Below, one piece after another: positions 53,645 to 62,467 of a stretch of 64,000 bases of DNA. Both the position numbers and the translations under genes were made by a program. The DNA lies in contig DXJG01000002.1 in NCBI GenBank assembly GCA_019056805.1, positions 39,855-103,854 on the forward strand, given 5' to 3'. The notes under the pieces are model-generated. The model made no database searches. It was given only the letters and a program-made list of their open reading frames with translations, and was not told the origin of the DNA. Positions within the stretch are counted from its first letter, which is position 1; each line of letters begins with the position of its first letter. This stretch comes from Candidatus Baldrarchaeota archaeon. Lineage in GTDB: Archaea > Asgardarchaeota > Baldrarchaeia > Baldrarchaeales > DXJG01.

Positions 53645-54304
53645 TCATAACAGTTTTTTCTGTAAAACACATCTCTCATAGATCCTTTTGGCAGTTGACC
53701 AGGTTTTACGAACACAATCCGGCAGTCTACGGTGTTTTTTTACATAATTTTCCAAAAATTGGACAGTTTTTTTATCTGAAGGATATCCACTGCCAAAGTC
53801 TCCATATATCTTTTTTAACTGCATAATTACTTGATCTCTTCTAACTTTAGCTATAATAGATGCTGCAGATACAATAGGATAAGTTTTATCTGCTTCATGC
53901 TCGGAAATAATAGTTATTTTTCTCATTGAGGCTGGTAAAAAAGATATAATAGTTTTAGAAAATCTCTCTGGCTTGACATCCGCAGCATCTACATAAACAA
54001 CATCAGGATTCAATTCTACGATTATTTCTGACATATATTTTGCCTCTAATGTGTTTAGTGACATTCCTAATATTATTCTGTCGTCTATTTCTTTTGGACT
54101 AATCTCTATTATCTTAATTTTCTCTGCAACCTGCCTAATTTTCTCTGCAAGCCTTTTACGTATATTTGGTGACAGAAGTTTAGAGTCACGAACACCAATA
54201 CTATTAAGATGACCTACACTTTCTTGTTTAATCAAAACACCCACAATAACCATCGGCCCTATTACTGGCCCCCTACCTGCTTCATCGAGACCTAATATAT
54301 TCAA
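53645..54304 (-). CDS. rnhB: Ribonuclease HII
   Basis: 219 residues. GLDEAGRGPVIGPMVI holds the first catalytic Asp-Glu, VVYVDAADVKPERF the next Asp, and EHEADKTYPIVSAASIIAKVRRD the final Asp with the RNase HII motif. It removes RNA from RNA-DNA hybrids and excises ribonucleotides. TTG start. It is convergent with the HTH gene and divergent from trm1. Confidence 0.96.
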   Translation of the reverse strand: MNILGLDEAGRGPVIGPMVIVGVLIKQESVGHLNSIGVRDSKLLSPNIRKRLAEKIRQVAEKIKIIEISPKEIDDRIILGMSLNTLEAKYMSEIIVELNPDVVYVDAADVKPERFSKTIISFLPASMRKITIISEHEADKTYPIVSAASIIAKVRRDQVIMQLKKIYGDFGSGYPSDKKTVQFLENYVKKHRRLPDCVRKTWSTAKRIYERCVLQKKLL

Positions 54305-54418
54305 TCTAGTCTTCTCTCCTGCAATGGTCTTTGGAATCTCTTATTATTTGTCACAACTAAAAATTTGGGTAATGTTGATTAAATGTTATATGTTTGTGAG
54401 ATCATGGAGGAATGATCA

Positions 54419-55684
54419 TTGTTTAAATGTACTGATAAATGTCCAGCTTATGGATGGTGTCATACAATCCGTGAAATGGTAGGAAAAAATTATATAAAAG
54501 CTGTAGAGATGTTCAAAGAAACCGAAAAACCACAATTTTTTAAACAAATTAGAGAAAAGAGGGTTAGATTTTCTTATCCAGCGATGAAACCTGTTAACAT
54601 GCTTAACAGAGATATTTCAGTTGCAGCACTTCAATCATTCCAGAAAAACAACGATAAAAAACTGACAGTATGCGAACCACTTTCAGGATGTGGAGTTCGC
54701 GGCATAAGATACGCTAAAGAGGTTAAAGGAATCGAAAAGGTCGTAGTTAACGATTGGAGCCCTTTAGCTTTCTCTTTAATCAAGGAGAACATAAAAATTA
54801 ATGATGTCGAAAATAAGGTGAGCGCGTATAATGAAGAGGCGTCGTCATTAATGTGCAAATTCTCTGCTCAAGGTATACGTTTTGATGTTGTTGATATAGA
54901 TCCATATGGATCTCCAGTACCATTTTTAGATGCAGCACTTAAAGTTCTAAGAGCTAAGAACGGTTTTTTATGTATTACGGCAACAGATACAGCAACTCTT
55001 TGCGGAGTGTATCCTGAGGCATGTTACAGAAAATATCATAGTAAGCCTTTAAGAACGGAGTATAATCATGAACTTGCTGTGAGAATTCTTACAGGTTATG
55101 TTGCAATGGAAGCCGCTAGATATGACATAGGAGTTAAACCAGTTTTTTCGTATTTTAATGAACACCATTTAAGAATTTTTTTGGAAACTAACCAAGGTGC
55201 AAGACGCGCAAACGAAAGTATCAGAAAGTTGGGGTATATACTACATTGTTTTAACTGTAATCATAGAGAGGTTTTAAAAGAAATTATAGGATTCTTACCC
55301 AACGCATGTAAAGTTTGTGGATCCGATAAAATTGATTTAGGAGGACCTCTTTGGATAGATAAGATAGTAGAAAAAGACTTTTGCAGAAAAATTTTTACAA
55401 TTCTCGAAGAAATGAATTTTTATACCAAAAAATACGCATTAAAATTTGTAGGTACAATTCTTGAAGAAGCTGATGCACCAATTTTTTACCATAACATTCA
55501 TAAGGTTTGTAAGGAGGCTAAGGTTCAAGTACCACCTAAGATAATTCTAATTGAAGAATTGAAAAAAAGAGGATTTAGAGTATATGAAACACACTTCAGT
55601 CCCTACGGAATAAAGACAGATGCACCACGCAAGGAACTGTTAGAGATCGTAAAACAGCTACAAGATGACCAACACTTAGTTTAA
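54419..55684 (+). CDS. trm1: tRNA (guanine(26)-N2)-dimethyltransferase Trm1
   Basis: 421 residues. FSYPAMKPVNMLNRDISV, then LSGCGVRGIRYAKEV as SAM motif I, VVVNDWSPLAFSLIKENI, and the catalytic DIDPYGSPVPFLDAAL motif. A zinc-finger pattern (CFNCNHREV...CKVCG) is in the C-terminal domain. It makes m2,2G26 in tRNA. TTG 54419 lies exactly 8 bases after GGAGG. rlmE follows after 37 bases. Confidence 0.96.
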   Translation: MFKCTDKCPAYGWCHTIREMVGKNYIKAVEMFKETEKPQFFKQIREKRVRFSYPAMKPVNMLNRDISVAALQSFQKNNDKKLTVCEPLSGCGVRGIRYAKEVKGIEKVVVNDWSPLAFSLIKENIKINDVENKVSAYNEEASSLMCKFSAQGIRFDVVDIDPYGSPVPFLDAALKVLRAKNGFLCITATDTATLCGVYPEACYRKYHSKPLRTEYNHELAVRILTGYVAMEAARYDIGVKPVFSYFNEHHLRIFLETNQGARRANESIRKLGYILHCFNCNHREVLKEIIGFLPNACKVCGSDKIDLGGPLWIDKIVEKDFCRKIFTILEEMNFYTKKYALKFVGTILEEADAPIFYHNIHKVCKEAKVQVPPKIILIEELKKRGFRVYETHFSPYGIKTDAPRKELLEIVKQLQDDQHLV

Positions 55685-55730
55685 ACACAGTTATTTACAC
55701 CTTTGAATTTTTACTAGAGAGGTGAAACTG

Positions 55731-56333
55731 TTGGGAAAAGATTGGATAAGGAAAAGAAAAAAAGATTTCTACTATAGGAAAGCTAAAATTGAAGGTTTAA
55801 GATCTAGAGCTGCCTACAAACTTGCTCAACTCGATAGAAAATTCAAAATTTTTAAAGGAGTCAAAAAAGTCTTAGATTTGTGTTGCGCACCTGGTGGTTG
55901 GTTACAGTATTCCTTGAGCAGAGTAGGGGATGATGGATTAGTTATTGGAGTTGATTTATCCGAAATTTCTCCCCTTCCTAATGTATATTTTATTCGAGAA
56001 GATATAACACGTGAAGAAACACTAGAAAAAATTGTAAAAATAGCTGGCGGTAAAATTGATCTTGTTTTAAGTGATTGTTCACCGAATGTAAGTGGAATTT
56101 GGGAATTAGATCATGCCAGACAAATATTTCTTGCCGAGAAAGCTTTGAAAATTGCTGAGAAAATACTTAGGAGAGGCGGGAAATTTGTTGTTAAGGTCTT
56201 TCAAGGGGACCTCTTTAATGAATATTTAGACAAAGTAAAAACAGTTTTTAGAAATGTTAAAGTAACAAAACCTGAAGCTTCTCGAAAAGAAAGCGCAGAA
56301 ATGTATATAATAGCTTTTGATTTTATTGGTTAA
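55731..56333 (+). CDS. rlmE: RrmJ/FtsJ-family 23S rRNA 2'-O-methyltransferase
   Basis: About 200 residues. RSRAAYKLAQLDRKFKIF, SAM motif LDLCCAPGGWLQYSL, VIGVDLSEISPLPNVYFIREDI, and LVLSDCSPNVSG with the catalytic D. GGKFVVKVFQGDLFNEY contributes the second catalytic Lys. It methylates U2552-equivalent in 23S rRNA. TTG 55731, 6 bases after AGGTG, is preferred over GTG 55722. The 3' end overlaps the convergent TFE-beta-like gene by 11 bases. Confidence 0.94.
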   Translation: MGKDWIRKRKKDFYYRKAKIEGLRSRAAYKLAQLDRKFKIFKGVKKVLDLCCAPGGWLQYSLSRVGDDGLVIGVDLSEISPLPNVYFIREDITREETLEKIVKIAGGKIDLVLSDCSPNVSGIWELDHARQIFLAEKALKIAEKILRRGGKFVVKVFQGDLFNEYLDKVKTVFRNVKVTKPEASRKESAEMYIIAFDFIG

Positions 56334-56700
56334 TTTCGTTCGAATTCTTCTTTATAAGTTTTAATATCCAATTAGTTAGTTCCTTACAATTTGCTGGGGT
56401 AATTGCGCTTCCAAGTTTACATTCTCTAATATTAGGGCATGTAAAACACGGACATCCATTCAACGTGGTCCATTGTACTTCTTTTGTTTCAGTTTTAATC
56501 GGAATTAGCTTGTATGTCCATCTTCCTTTATAAAGAACTTTCTCTCTCCTAATTTGCCCTTTCTTTTCCAATCTGGCCGCTATTCTGGACCCTTCTCTAC
56601 TATTAGTTTTTAGTATTTTCCAAAGTTCACTTTGAAGAATACCCTTTTCTCCTGCACGTTTGATGAGTTCGTATGCTTCTTCTTCCATGTTTATTCCCAT
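56323..56700 (-). CDS. TFE-beta-like (RPC39-related) winged-helix Fe-S transcription factor
   Basis: 125 residues. A winged helix ([53 protein letters not shown]) is followed by a cysteine-rich tail [15 protein letters not shown] with a further C, suitable for a 4Fe-4S cluster. This is the layout of archaeal TFE-beta, the RPC39/hRPC6 homologue that helps open promoters with TFE-alpha. Its start overlaps the end of tfb (ATGGGAATAA), strongly supporting a role in transcription initiation. ATG 56688 is an alternative start. Confidence 0.75.
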   Translation of the reverse strand: MGINMEEEAYELIKRAGEKGILQSELWKILKTNSREGSRIAARLEKKGQIRREKVLYKGRWTYKLIPIKTETKEVQWTTLNGCPCFTCPNIRECKLGSAITPANCKELTNWILKLIKKNSNEINQ

Positions 56701-57626
56701 TTAATGTTTGATGGTATTCTCAAATTTAATCTTTCAACGAGTTCCTTATATCGATTCCTAATGGTAACTTCCGTTACATGAGCAGTTTCCGCAACTTCTC
56801 TCTGGGTTCTCCTCTCATTCGCAAGTATGCTTGCAATATATATAGCTGCTGCAGCAATACTTTTAGGTCCCTTGCCCAGAGTTATACCTTTCATGTTAGC
56901 CTGTTTAATTATGTTAATTGCGATGTTCTGTACTCGGCTAGAAAGTTTAAGTTCGGAGGCAAGTTTAGGAATATAATCGATTGGATTTATTGGAGGGAAT
57001 ATTATGCGGAGTTTTTTAGCCAAAAACCTATGATTCCTTCCTATGTCCTTCTTCTTTATTCTTGAGATTTCTGCTATTTCATCCAACGTTACTGGAACTT
57101 TACATCGGCGGCATGCTGCGTAAATCGCAGCCGCAGCGATTTCCTCAATTGATCGTCCTTTGATTAGATTAAGCTCCATAGCCTTCCTATAGATAACAGC
57201 AGCCGACTCTCTAACATTTTTCGGCAAATCCAGATGCGAGGCTATCCTATTTAATTCCGATAAAGCAAAGATCAAATTTCTTTCAGTAACATTTGATGCT
57301 ACTAAGCGTTTTTGAAGTTTACGTAGCCTGTAAATTTGTGCTCGTTTCATTAGAGGTATATTTCTTCCATGTATATCTCTATCCTTCCAATCAATCATGG
57401 TTGTTAAGCCCTTGTCATGTACCGTATGTGTTACCGGAGCACCAACACGAACTCGTTTCTTTTCCTCTTCTTTATCAAAAACACGCCACTCGGGACCGAG
57501 ATTCTCGATTTTATCCTTAATTACAAGACCACAATTCGTACATATAAGTTCAGCTCTTTCATAATCCTTAATTAGCTCAATTTCTCCACATTCAGGACAT
57601 CTTATTTTTTTATCCTTTTCTACCAC
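56691..57626 (-). CDS. tfb: Transcription initiation factor TFB
   Basis: About 311 residues. An N-terminal zinc ribbon ([24 protein letters not shown]), B-reader/linker ([40 protein letters not shown]), then two cyclin repeats ([32 protein letters not shown]) with the DNA-contacting [17 protein letters not shown]. It recruits RNA polymerase to TATA/TBP. GTG 57626 has GGAGG 7 bases upstream; the track start 57695 lies inside gar1. It is the middle gene of overlapping gar1-tfb-TFE-beta. Confidence 0.96.
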   Translation of the reverse strand: MVEKDKKIRCPECGEIELIKDYERAELICTNCGLVIKDKIENLGPEWRVFDKEEEKKRVRVGAPVTHTVHDKGLTTMIDWKDRDIHGRNIPLMKRAQIYRLRKLQKRLVASNVTERNLIFALSELNRIASHLDLPKNVRESAAVIYRKAMELNLIKGRSIEEIAAAAIYAACRRCKVPVTLDEIAEISRIKKKDIGRNHRFLAKKLRIIFPPINPIDYIPKLASELKLSSRVQNIAINIIKQANMKGITLGKGPKSIAAAAIYIASILANERRTQREVAETAHVTEVTIRNRYKELVERLNLRIPSNIKWE

Positions 57627-57894
57627 GCATTTTCCTCCTAGAATGTGCTTTTCTTGGCTTTTTAAAAGATGGAAGTACATAAAGAGGTTGTCCAACTAAG
57701 CTATCCAAGGATGAATTTTCATTAGGTTTAACAGCTATATAAGGCCTAGAAACCGGACCAAAAACATCTGAAATTTTCCCTATTTCCGTTAAATCTTTTG
57801 TAACAACAACATCACCAATCTTAGGAGCAAACTCTGACCTTAAAATAAGCTTCCTATGAGAAGATATGTGAGAAACTTTTCCTAATCTTTTCAA
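57610..57894 (-). CDS. gar1: Gar1 subunit of H/ACA RNP
   Basis: About 94 residues. [55 protein letters not shown] is the Gar1 six-stranded barrel. A basic tail ([16 protein letters not shown]) follows. It serves pseudouridylation guide RNPs with Cbf5, Nop10 and L7Ae. TTG 57894 (7 bases after GGAGG) is preferred over 57900. The 3' end overlaps the tfb start by 17 bases. Confidence 0.93.
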   Translation of the reverse strand: MKRLGKVSHISSHRKLILRSEFAPKIGDVVVTKDLTEIGKISDVFGPVSRPYIAVKPNENSSLDSLVGQPLYVLPSFKKPRKAHSRRKMRGRKG

Positions 57895-58001
57895 AAACAA
57901 TCCTCCTATCTACATCTTAATAAGTCGTATCTTATACCTAAAATTTTTCTTAAATTTTTATTAAAAATTTTGCTTTGAGAGAACATCTAAATTAAAAAGA
58001 A

Positions 58002-58304
58002 TCAATTACTGCTACTTCTGATTTCTTTTAATATTTTTCCAATTTTTTTAAGAATCGAAGTTTTCGTTTCTTCATTACTGATCTCGACCAAAATTCTTCC
58101 TTTATAATTCCACCAATCTTTCGGATATTTTGCATTTGGCTCAATTATCGTTTTTAAACCAAGTTTTCGCGCAGCTTTTTCTATTTCCATGAGTGTAGGA
58201 TTGTCAATACTGAACTTTAAGGGGACACGTCTACCTTGATTTCTAGATAATCGCTTATCAAAATAAGCTGTCCATAAGATGACGTAATTTCCCCTTTTTC
58301 GCAT
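58002..58304 (-). CDS. srp19: Signal recognition particle SRP19 protein
   Basis: 100 residues. YVILWTAYFDKRLSRNQGRRVPLKFSIDNPTLMEIEKAARKLGL, then EPNAKYPKDWWNYKGRILVE is the SRP19 signature with the conserved KxYPRxWW-like motif. It binds 7S RNA and promotes SRP54 binding. ATG preceded by GAGG with 7 bases. It is probably transcribed with eS8. Confidence 0.95.
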   Translation of the reverse strand: MRKRGNYVILWTAYFDKRLSRNQGRRVPLKFSIDNPTLMEIEKAARKLGLKTIIEPNAKYPKDWWNYKGRILVEISNEETKTSILKKIGKILKEIRSSSN

Positions 58305-58370
58305 ACTTATACCTCAGAATACCTATAAACATAAAACTTTAGTTATTTTTTAAATGAATGAAATATGTAC

Positions 58371-58763
58371 CTACTTTTCTTTTTCTTTAATTAATATAGC
58401 GTTCACAACTCCGTTTTGTCCAGGTCGACTTGTAACTTTTGCTATTCCTATTTCCGTCTTTATAATGGCTCCTCGGGTTATTATTCTTCTACGAGAGTAA
58501 TCTATGTTTGCTGGATTTTCTATTGCATCAAGAATTTTTACCTTCTTAGTTACTCCCGTGTCCGGGTCTGTGACATTAGCATATTCAGTAGATAATAATT
58601 TTACTTTAATGTTTCCTCCCCGGGTCCGAACGATTTTCCTCTTTTCAGGACCTATAATAGTTTCAGCAGGGTCACGACCCATTTCATACTTTCTCTTTTT
58701 CCTGAACTTCTTTCTTCTAGCTCCCGTAGGTAATCGCCGTGATTTTCCATGCCATATTCCCAA
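58371..58763 (-). CDS. rps8e: 30S ribosomal protein eS8
   Basis: 130 residues. [34 protein letters not shown] is the eS8 signature, followed by [20 protein letters not shown] and [29 protein letters not shown]. Component of the small ribosomal subunit. TTG start with GGGTGA upstream. It is divergent from hypE. Confidence 0.97.
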   Translation of the reverse strand: MGIWHGKSRRLPTGARRKKFRKKRKYEMGRDPAETIIGPEKRKIVRTRGGNIKVKLLSTEYANVTDPDTGVTKKVKILDAIENPANIDYSRRRIITRGAIIKTEIGIAKVTSRPGQNGVVNAILIKEKEK

Positions 58764-58857
58764 TTCTGATCACCCTTTAACACTCAGCATTAAAGACCTT
58801 CAAGATCAAATTTATAAATTTATCTCAGCAATCCTATGCAGAAAGGAGGCGGTGTCA

Positions 58858-59877
58858 TTGGAAAGAACAATCGAATTATCACATGGCGCTGGTGGAACAT
58901 TGATGGAATCGTTAATAAAACAGTTGATTCTACCTAAATTTAAGAAAAAAACTGTTGGAGGTCTAGGTTTAGACGATATGGATGATGGAGCGTCGATTCC
59001 ACTAGGTAGTTATGAAATAGTGGTTACAACTGACGGACACACGGTGGACCCTGTATTCTTTCCGGGAGGAGACATTGGCAGCTTAGCGATTTCTGGAACT
59101 ATAAATGACCTAGCTGTAATGGGGGCTAAACCTCTAGCAATAACCACTGCACTAATAATAGAAGAAGGTTTTCTAGTCACCGACCTTGAAAAGATAATAA
59201 ATTCTATGGCAAAAACAGCTGAGGATGTTAATGTGGCTATAATTGCTGGTGACACTAAAGTAATGCCCAAAGGACATCTCGATAAAATAGTAATAGCTAC
59301 ATCAGGAATCGGATTAGTAAAAAAAGGTCAAGTTATAAGTGATGCTGGACTTAAACCTGGTGATAAAATTATTGTAACCGGCACCGTAGGAGACCATGGA
59401 ATAGCACTACTAGCTGTGAGAGAAGGATTAAATTTTGAGACTAAACTTCAATCAGACGTAGCCCCAATATGGGAAACAATAGATGCAGCACTTAATGTTG
59501 GAGGAATTACAGCAATGAAAGACCCAACAAGAGGAGGATTAGCATCAGCATTAAATGATCTAGCAGAGAAGTCAAAAGTTTCTATATGGATAAATGAAGA
59601 TTCAATCCCTATTAGAGAGGAAGTTAGAGCAGCTGCTGAAATGTTAGGAATAGATCCTCTTGAAGTTACAAATGAAGGGAAAGCCATAATCGGGGTCAAA
59701 CCAGAATATGCAGAGAAGGTTCTAGAAGCTATAAGAAAAACTAAGTATGGAAAGCATGCACAAATTATCGGGGAAGTCAAAGGAGAAAGACCAGGATATG
59801 TTTTCCTTAAAACCACAGTAGGTGGAATAAGAATACTTGAAAAACCCTATGGAGAACCTATACCACGTGTATGTTAA
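58858..59877 (+). CDS. hypE: Hydrogenase maturation factor HypE
   Basis: About 339 residues. LSHGAGGTLMESLIKQLILPKF at the N-terminus, GLDDMDDGASIPLGSYEIVVTTDGHTVDPVFFPGGDIGSLAISGTINDLAVMGA in the PurM-like ATP-binding half, DPTRGGLASALNDLA, and the C-terminal PRVC. The last cysteine accepts the carbamoyl group that HypE dehydrates to the thiocyanate used for the Fe-CN ligands of NiFe hydrogenase. It matches the hydrogenase at 11017-14930. The track start 58504 runs into eS8; TTG 58858 has GGAGG exactly 8 bases before it. hypF and hypCD are not in the window. Confidence 0.96.
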   Translation: MERTIELSHGAGGTLMESLIKQLILPKFKKKTVGGLGLDDMDDGASIPLGSYEIVVTTDGHTVDPVFFPGGDIGSLAISGTINDLAVMGAKPLAITTALIIEEGFLVTDLEKIINSMAKTAEDVNVAIIAGDTKVMPKGHLDKIVIATSGIGLVKKGQVISDAGLKPGDKIIVTGTVGDHGIALLAVREGLNFETKLQSDVAPIWETIDAALNVGGITAMKDPTRGGLASALNDLAEKSKVSIWINEDSIPIREEVRAAAEMLGIDPLEVTNEGKAIIGVKPEYAEKVLEAIRKTKYGKHAQIIGEVKGERPGYVFLKTTVGGIRILEKPYGEPIPRVC

Positions 59878-60065
59878 ATTGTTATCAATAATTTACAAAA
59901 TTTAATAATTCTTAGTTTTTGCTGTCAGCGAAGCAGCAATTTCAACAATATACATTTCTGCGGTTATATTCTTCTTGAAGTGATATGACAGTTTAAATAA
60001 TACATAAATAGAAGCAAGAAGTTAAAAAGAGCAAGATAAGATTATAAACTAATTTTAGGTTACAT

Positions 60066-60452
60066 TTACGTTAATATATCTAAAATTTTCCTCAAATTCA
60101 CCATTATTAGTCCAAGTTGAGCTCTTGCATCGGAACTGGCAAGAGCTATAAGTGACATTGTAGGTGACGAAGCGATTATAATATATCCCTCATCTCCAAC
60201 CAGATGAAGTTCTTTAATATTTCCTTTGCCCATTTCTTTACTTAGATTATTTATTTCGTTGATAATTTTTGCAAGTTTTGCTAATATGATATCACTTGGA
60301 CTTTTAGAAATGGTTTCAGAGGCAAGTACAGTTCCATCTTTAGAAATAGCAACTAAACCTTCTATAGTTGTTATTTCATCCATTAATTTTAGAAACACTT
60401 TTCTAATTCTTTCTTCACTATGCATGCCTTCCACTTCCCGCAAATAAGCCAT
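60066..60452 (-). CDS. Roadblock/LC7 domain protein
   Basis: About 128 residues. RIRKVFLKLMDEITTIEGLVAISKDGTVLASETI, then ILAKLAKIINEINNLSKEMGKGNIKELHLVGDEGYIIIASSPTMSLIALASSDARAQLGLIMVNLRKIL, the full helix-strand order of the Roadblock/LC7 (MglB-like) fold. Such proteins dimerise and regulate small GTPases. It lies upstream of, and divergent from, three more Roadblock genes and a GTPase. The start is uncertain (60452 or 60425). Confidence 0.85.
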   Translation of the reverse strand: MAYLREVEGMHSEERIRKVFLKLMDEITTIEGLVAISKDGTVLASETISKSPSDIILAKLAKIINEINNLSKEMGKGNIKELHLVGDEGYIIIASSPTMSLIALASSDARAQLGLIMVNLRKILDILT

Positions 60453-60607
60453 ATAGATTATTACTAAGTAGTTATATTTAAATTAACCTCTCAGACATAT
60501 CTCTCTTAGATCTTGTGTTTTATCAGATAATTATGATTTTTACGCTAAAGGTTTAAAAGAAAGTTGACATGATATTTGTGTAGTTATAAGCGATTAAGGG
60601 AAGTAAT

Positions 60608-60892
60608 ATGATCAGTCAAAAATGGATTAAAGATACTATAGAAAGATTAACAAGTCATGAAGGAGTAAAAGGAGTTGTAATTACAAGCGCCGAAGGAATA
60701 CCTCTAAGTTCTACTTTAAGTTCTGATGAAACGGAGAAAATAGCAGCATTTGTTACATCAATCGTAGATAAAGCAAGGAAAATAATTAACGAGTTGGGAA
60801 CCGGTAAACTAAATTTTCTAACGGTCGATGCATCAAAAAAGGAGTTACTTATAGCATCTGAGAAGGATTACATTCTAATAGTCTTAAGATAG
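60608..60892 (+). CDS. Roadblock/LC7 domain protein
   Basis: 94 residues, a minimal Roadblock domain. IERLTSHEGVKGVVITSAEGIPLSSTLSSDETEKIAAFVTSIVDKARKIINELGTGKLNFLTVDASKKELLIASEKDYILIVLR. It lacks the C-terminal helix that other family members use after the last strand, so it may need a partner. First of four plus-strand genes with small gaps (32, 22 and 68 bases), probably one transcript. Confidence 0.85.
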   Translation: MISQKWIKDTIERLTSHEGVKGVVITSAEGIPLSSTLSSDETEKIAAFVTSIVDKARKIINELGTGKLNFLTVDASKKELLIASEKDYILIVLR

Positions 60893-60924
60893 TATTTAAA
60901 TTGTAGACCGTGAAGGTGTAAATT

Positions 60925-61389
60925 ATGATAGATGTTAAACTATTTGAAAAAATCCTCAACGATCTAATAAAAAGTGAAAGTGGAATACGAAAAGTAATCC
61001 TTGTAGACAGAACAGGATTAACCATTGCACACGCTTCGAAATTTTCCTATTACCCCGTAGATATCGATGGAATAGGAGCAATAGCAAGTGCAGTCTTCGT
61101 TGCTAGTGAAGAACAAGGAAAAAACCTAGATATAGGCGAATTAATGTTAGTAACGTCTGAATTTGAACAAGGAAAAATATTTGCTGCAAGCTGCGGAAAA
61201 GGTGTGCTCTGTGTTATAACAGACTCCGATGTAAATATTGGAATGGTGCGTTTACTAATGAAAAGAGCAGCTACAGAACTAGGAAAGGTTCTCGATGAAT
61301 TCCTCGCAGAACAGCCTACATTACCAGCGGCTGAAGATGAAACACGTGACAAATTGAAGTCAGCATTGGACAAATTAGAAGAATTTTAA
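60925..61389 (+). CDS. Roadblock/LC7 domain protein
   Basis: 154 residues. The Roadblock core (LNDLIKSESGIRKVILVDRTGLTIAHAS, GIGAIASAVFVASEEQGKNLDIGELMLVTSEFEQGKIFAASCGKGVLCVI, LMKRAATELGKVL) is followed by an acidic tail (AAEDETRDKLKSALDKLEEF). It lies immediately upstream of the GTPase and may bind or regulate it. AGGTG precedes the ATG. Confidence 0.82.
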   Translation: MIDVKLFEKILNDLIKSESGIRKVILVDRTGLTIAHASKFSYYPVDIDGIGAIASAVFVASEEQGKNLDIGELMLVTSEFEQGKIFAASCGKGVLCVITDSDVNIGMVRLLMKRAATELGKVLDEFLAEQPTLPAAEDETRDKLKSALDKLEEF

Positions 61390-61411
61390 TTAGACTTGGA
61401 GCGTTACAGCA

Positions 61412-61993
61412 GTGAAAAGAGATAGAGATGGACGAGTACATTTCAAAATTGTATTTTGGGGGCCTTCCCTATCTGGAAAAACCACTACTCTTAGATGGAT
61501 ATACGATAATGTTTCAGGTTTATCTAAGGGTGGATTTACCTCCATCGAAGATCCTACCGGAAGGACGTTATATTTTGATTATACCCCCCTTTCAGCTAGT
61601 GGAGATGTAATTTTTGACGTTTATACAGTTGCAGGCCAAAAAAGACATAAACACCAACGGAAAATCATTTTACAAGGGATCGATGGTATAATTTTTGTAG
61701 CCGATTCTGATCCATCACAACTTGATGCAAATGAGGAAAGTATGGAAGAATTAAGAGAACTACTAAAAGACCGTCTTGGAACAGAAATTCCATTAGTAAT
61801 TATGATTAACAAAAGAGATCTTCCAAATGCTGCAGATAAAGATGAAGTCCTAGAAAAACTTCATGTCACGAGTATGGATGTACCTATTTACGAGACAATC
61901 GCAACAAAAGGAATAGGTGTAAAAAGAGCTTTCCAAGCGATTGCTAGGGAAGTTTTATTAAGAAGACTTTACAATTTAAAAACAACGACATGA
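61412..61993 (+). CDS. MglA-like small GTPase
   Basis: 193 residues. P-loop FWGPSLSGKTTTLRWIYD (G1), switch region DPTGRTLYFDYTPL, G3-like DVYTVAGQKRHKHQRKIILQGIDGIIFVADSD, G4 MINKRDL and G5-like YETIATKGIGV. The TVAGQ form of G3 and the LQGIDGIIFVADS block are those of bacterial/archaeal MglA-type (Rup-related) Ras-superfamily GTPases. With three Roadblock proteins on the same strand it looks like an MglA/MglB-type switch. GTG start. No lipidation signal at the C-terminus. Confidence 0.9.
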   Translation: MKRDRDGRVHFKIVFWGPSLSGKTTTLRWIYDNVSGLSKGGFTSIEDPTGRTLYFDYTPLSASGDVIFDVYTVAGQKRHKHQRKIILQGIDGIIFVADSDPSQLDANEESMEELRELLKDRLGTEIPLVIMINKRDLPNAADKDEVLEKLHVTSMDVPIYETIATKGIGVKRAFQAIAREVLLRRLYNLKTTT

Positions 61994-62061
61994 AGATATA
62001 ATGGTATGTTACATAGGTTTTCATAATCTAGATAAAAATCATAAAACTGGGTGAAACAACA

Positions 62062-62433
62062 ATGTCTGAAGCAAGTAGTGAAACCTTGGAAGATATACTC
62101 AAGGACCTAGAAGCCACAGTACCCGATATCGAAGCCGCTGCAATTGTCAGTATAGAAGGATTACCGATTGCTTCAGCTTTACCCGCTGATGTAGACGAGA
62201 CACGAGTTGCTGCTATGACGGCGGCTATGTTATCTTTAGGAGAAAGGGCTGCATCGGAGTTGGGAAAAGGCGAGCTGGAACAAATATTTGTCAAGGGTAA
62301 AGAAGGGTACATAGTTGCAATGAGTGCTGGGCCCAGTGCCGTATTAACAGTGACAGCGAGAAAACAAGCGAAGTTAGGTCTAATTTTCCATTACATGAAA
62401 CAAACAGCGGAGAAAATAGCAAAAATGATTTAA
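62062..62433 (+). CDS. Roadblock/LC7 domain protein
   Basis: 123 residues. LEDILKDLEATVPDIEAAAIVSIEGLPIASALPADVDETRVAAMTAAMLSLGERAASELGKGELEQIFVKGKEGYIVAMSAGPSAVLTVTARKQAKLGLIFHYMKQTAEKIAKMI, a complete and close-to-consensus Roadblock/LC7 domain, very like bacterial MglB/DRTGG-type partners. Follows the GTPase by 68 bases. Confidence 0.92.
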   Translation: MSEASSETLEDILKDLEATVPDIEAAAIVSIEGLPIASALPADVDETRVAAMTAAMLSLGERAASELGKGELEQIFVKGKEGYIVAMSAGPSAVLTVTARKQAKLGLIFHYMKQTAEKIAKMI

Positions 62434-62467
62434 TAACAAATATAAACAATTTTTCTAGGGGAAGTTT

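Noticed and set aside
58504-58857. 118-residue N-terminal extension of HypE in the ORF track
   Set aside because: It overlaps eS8 on the opposite strand, is unlike HypE, and a GGAGG-8-TTG start sits at 58858.
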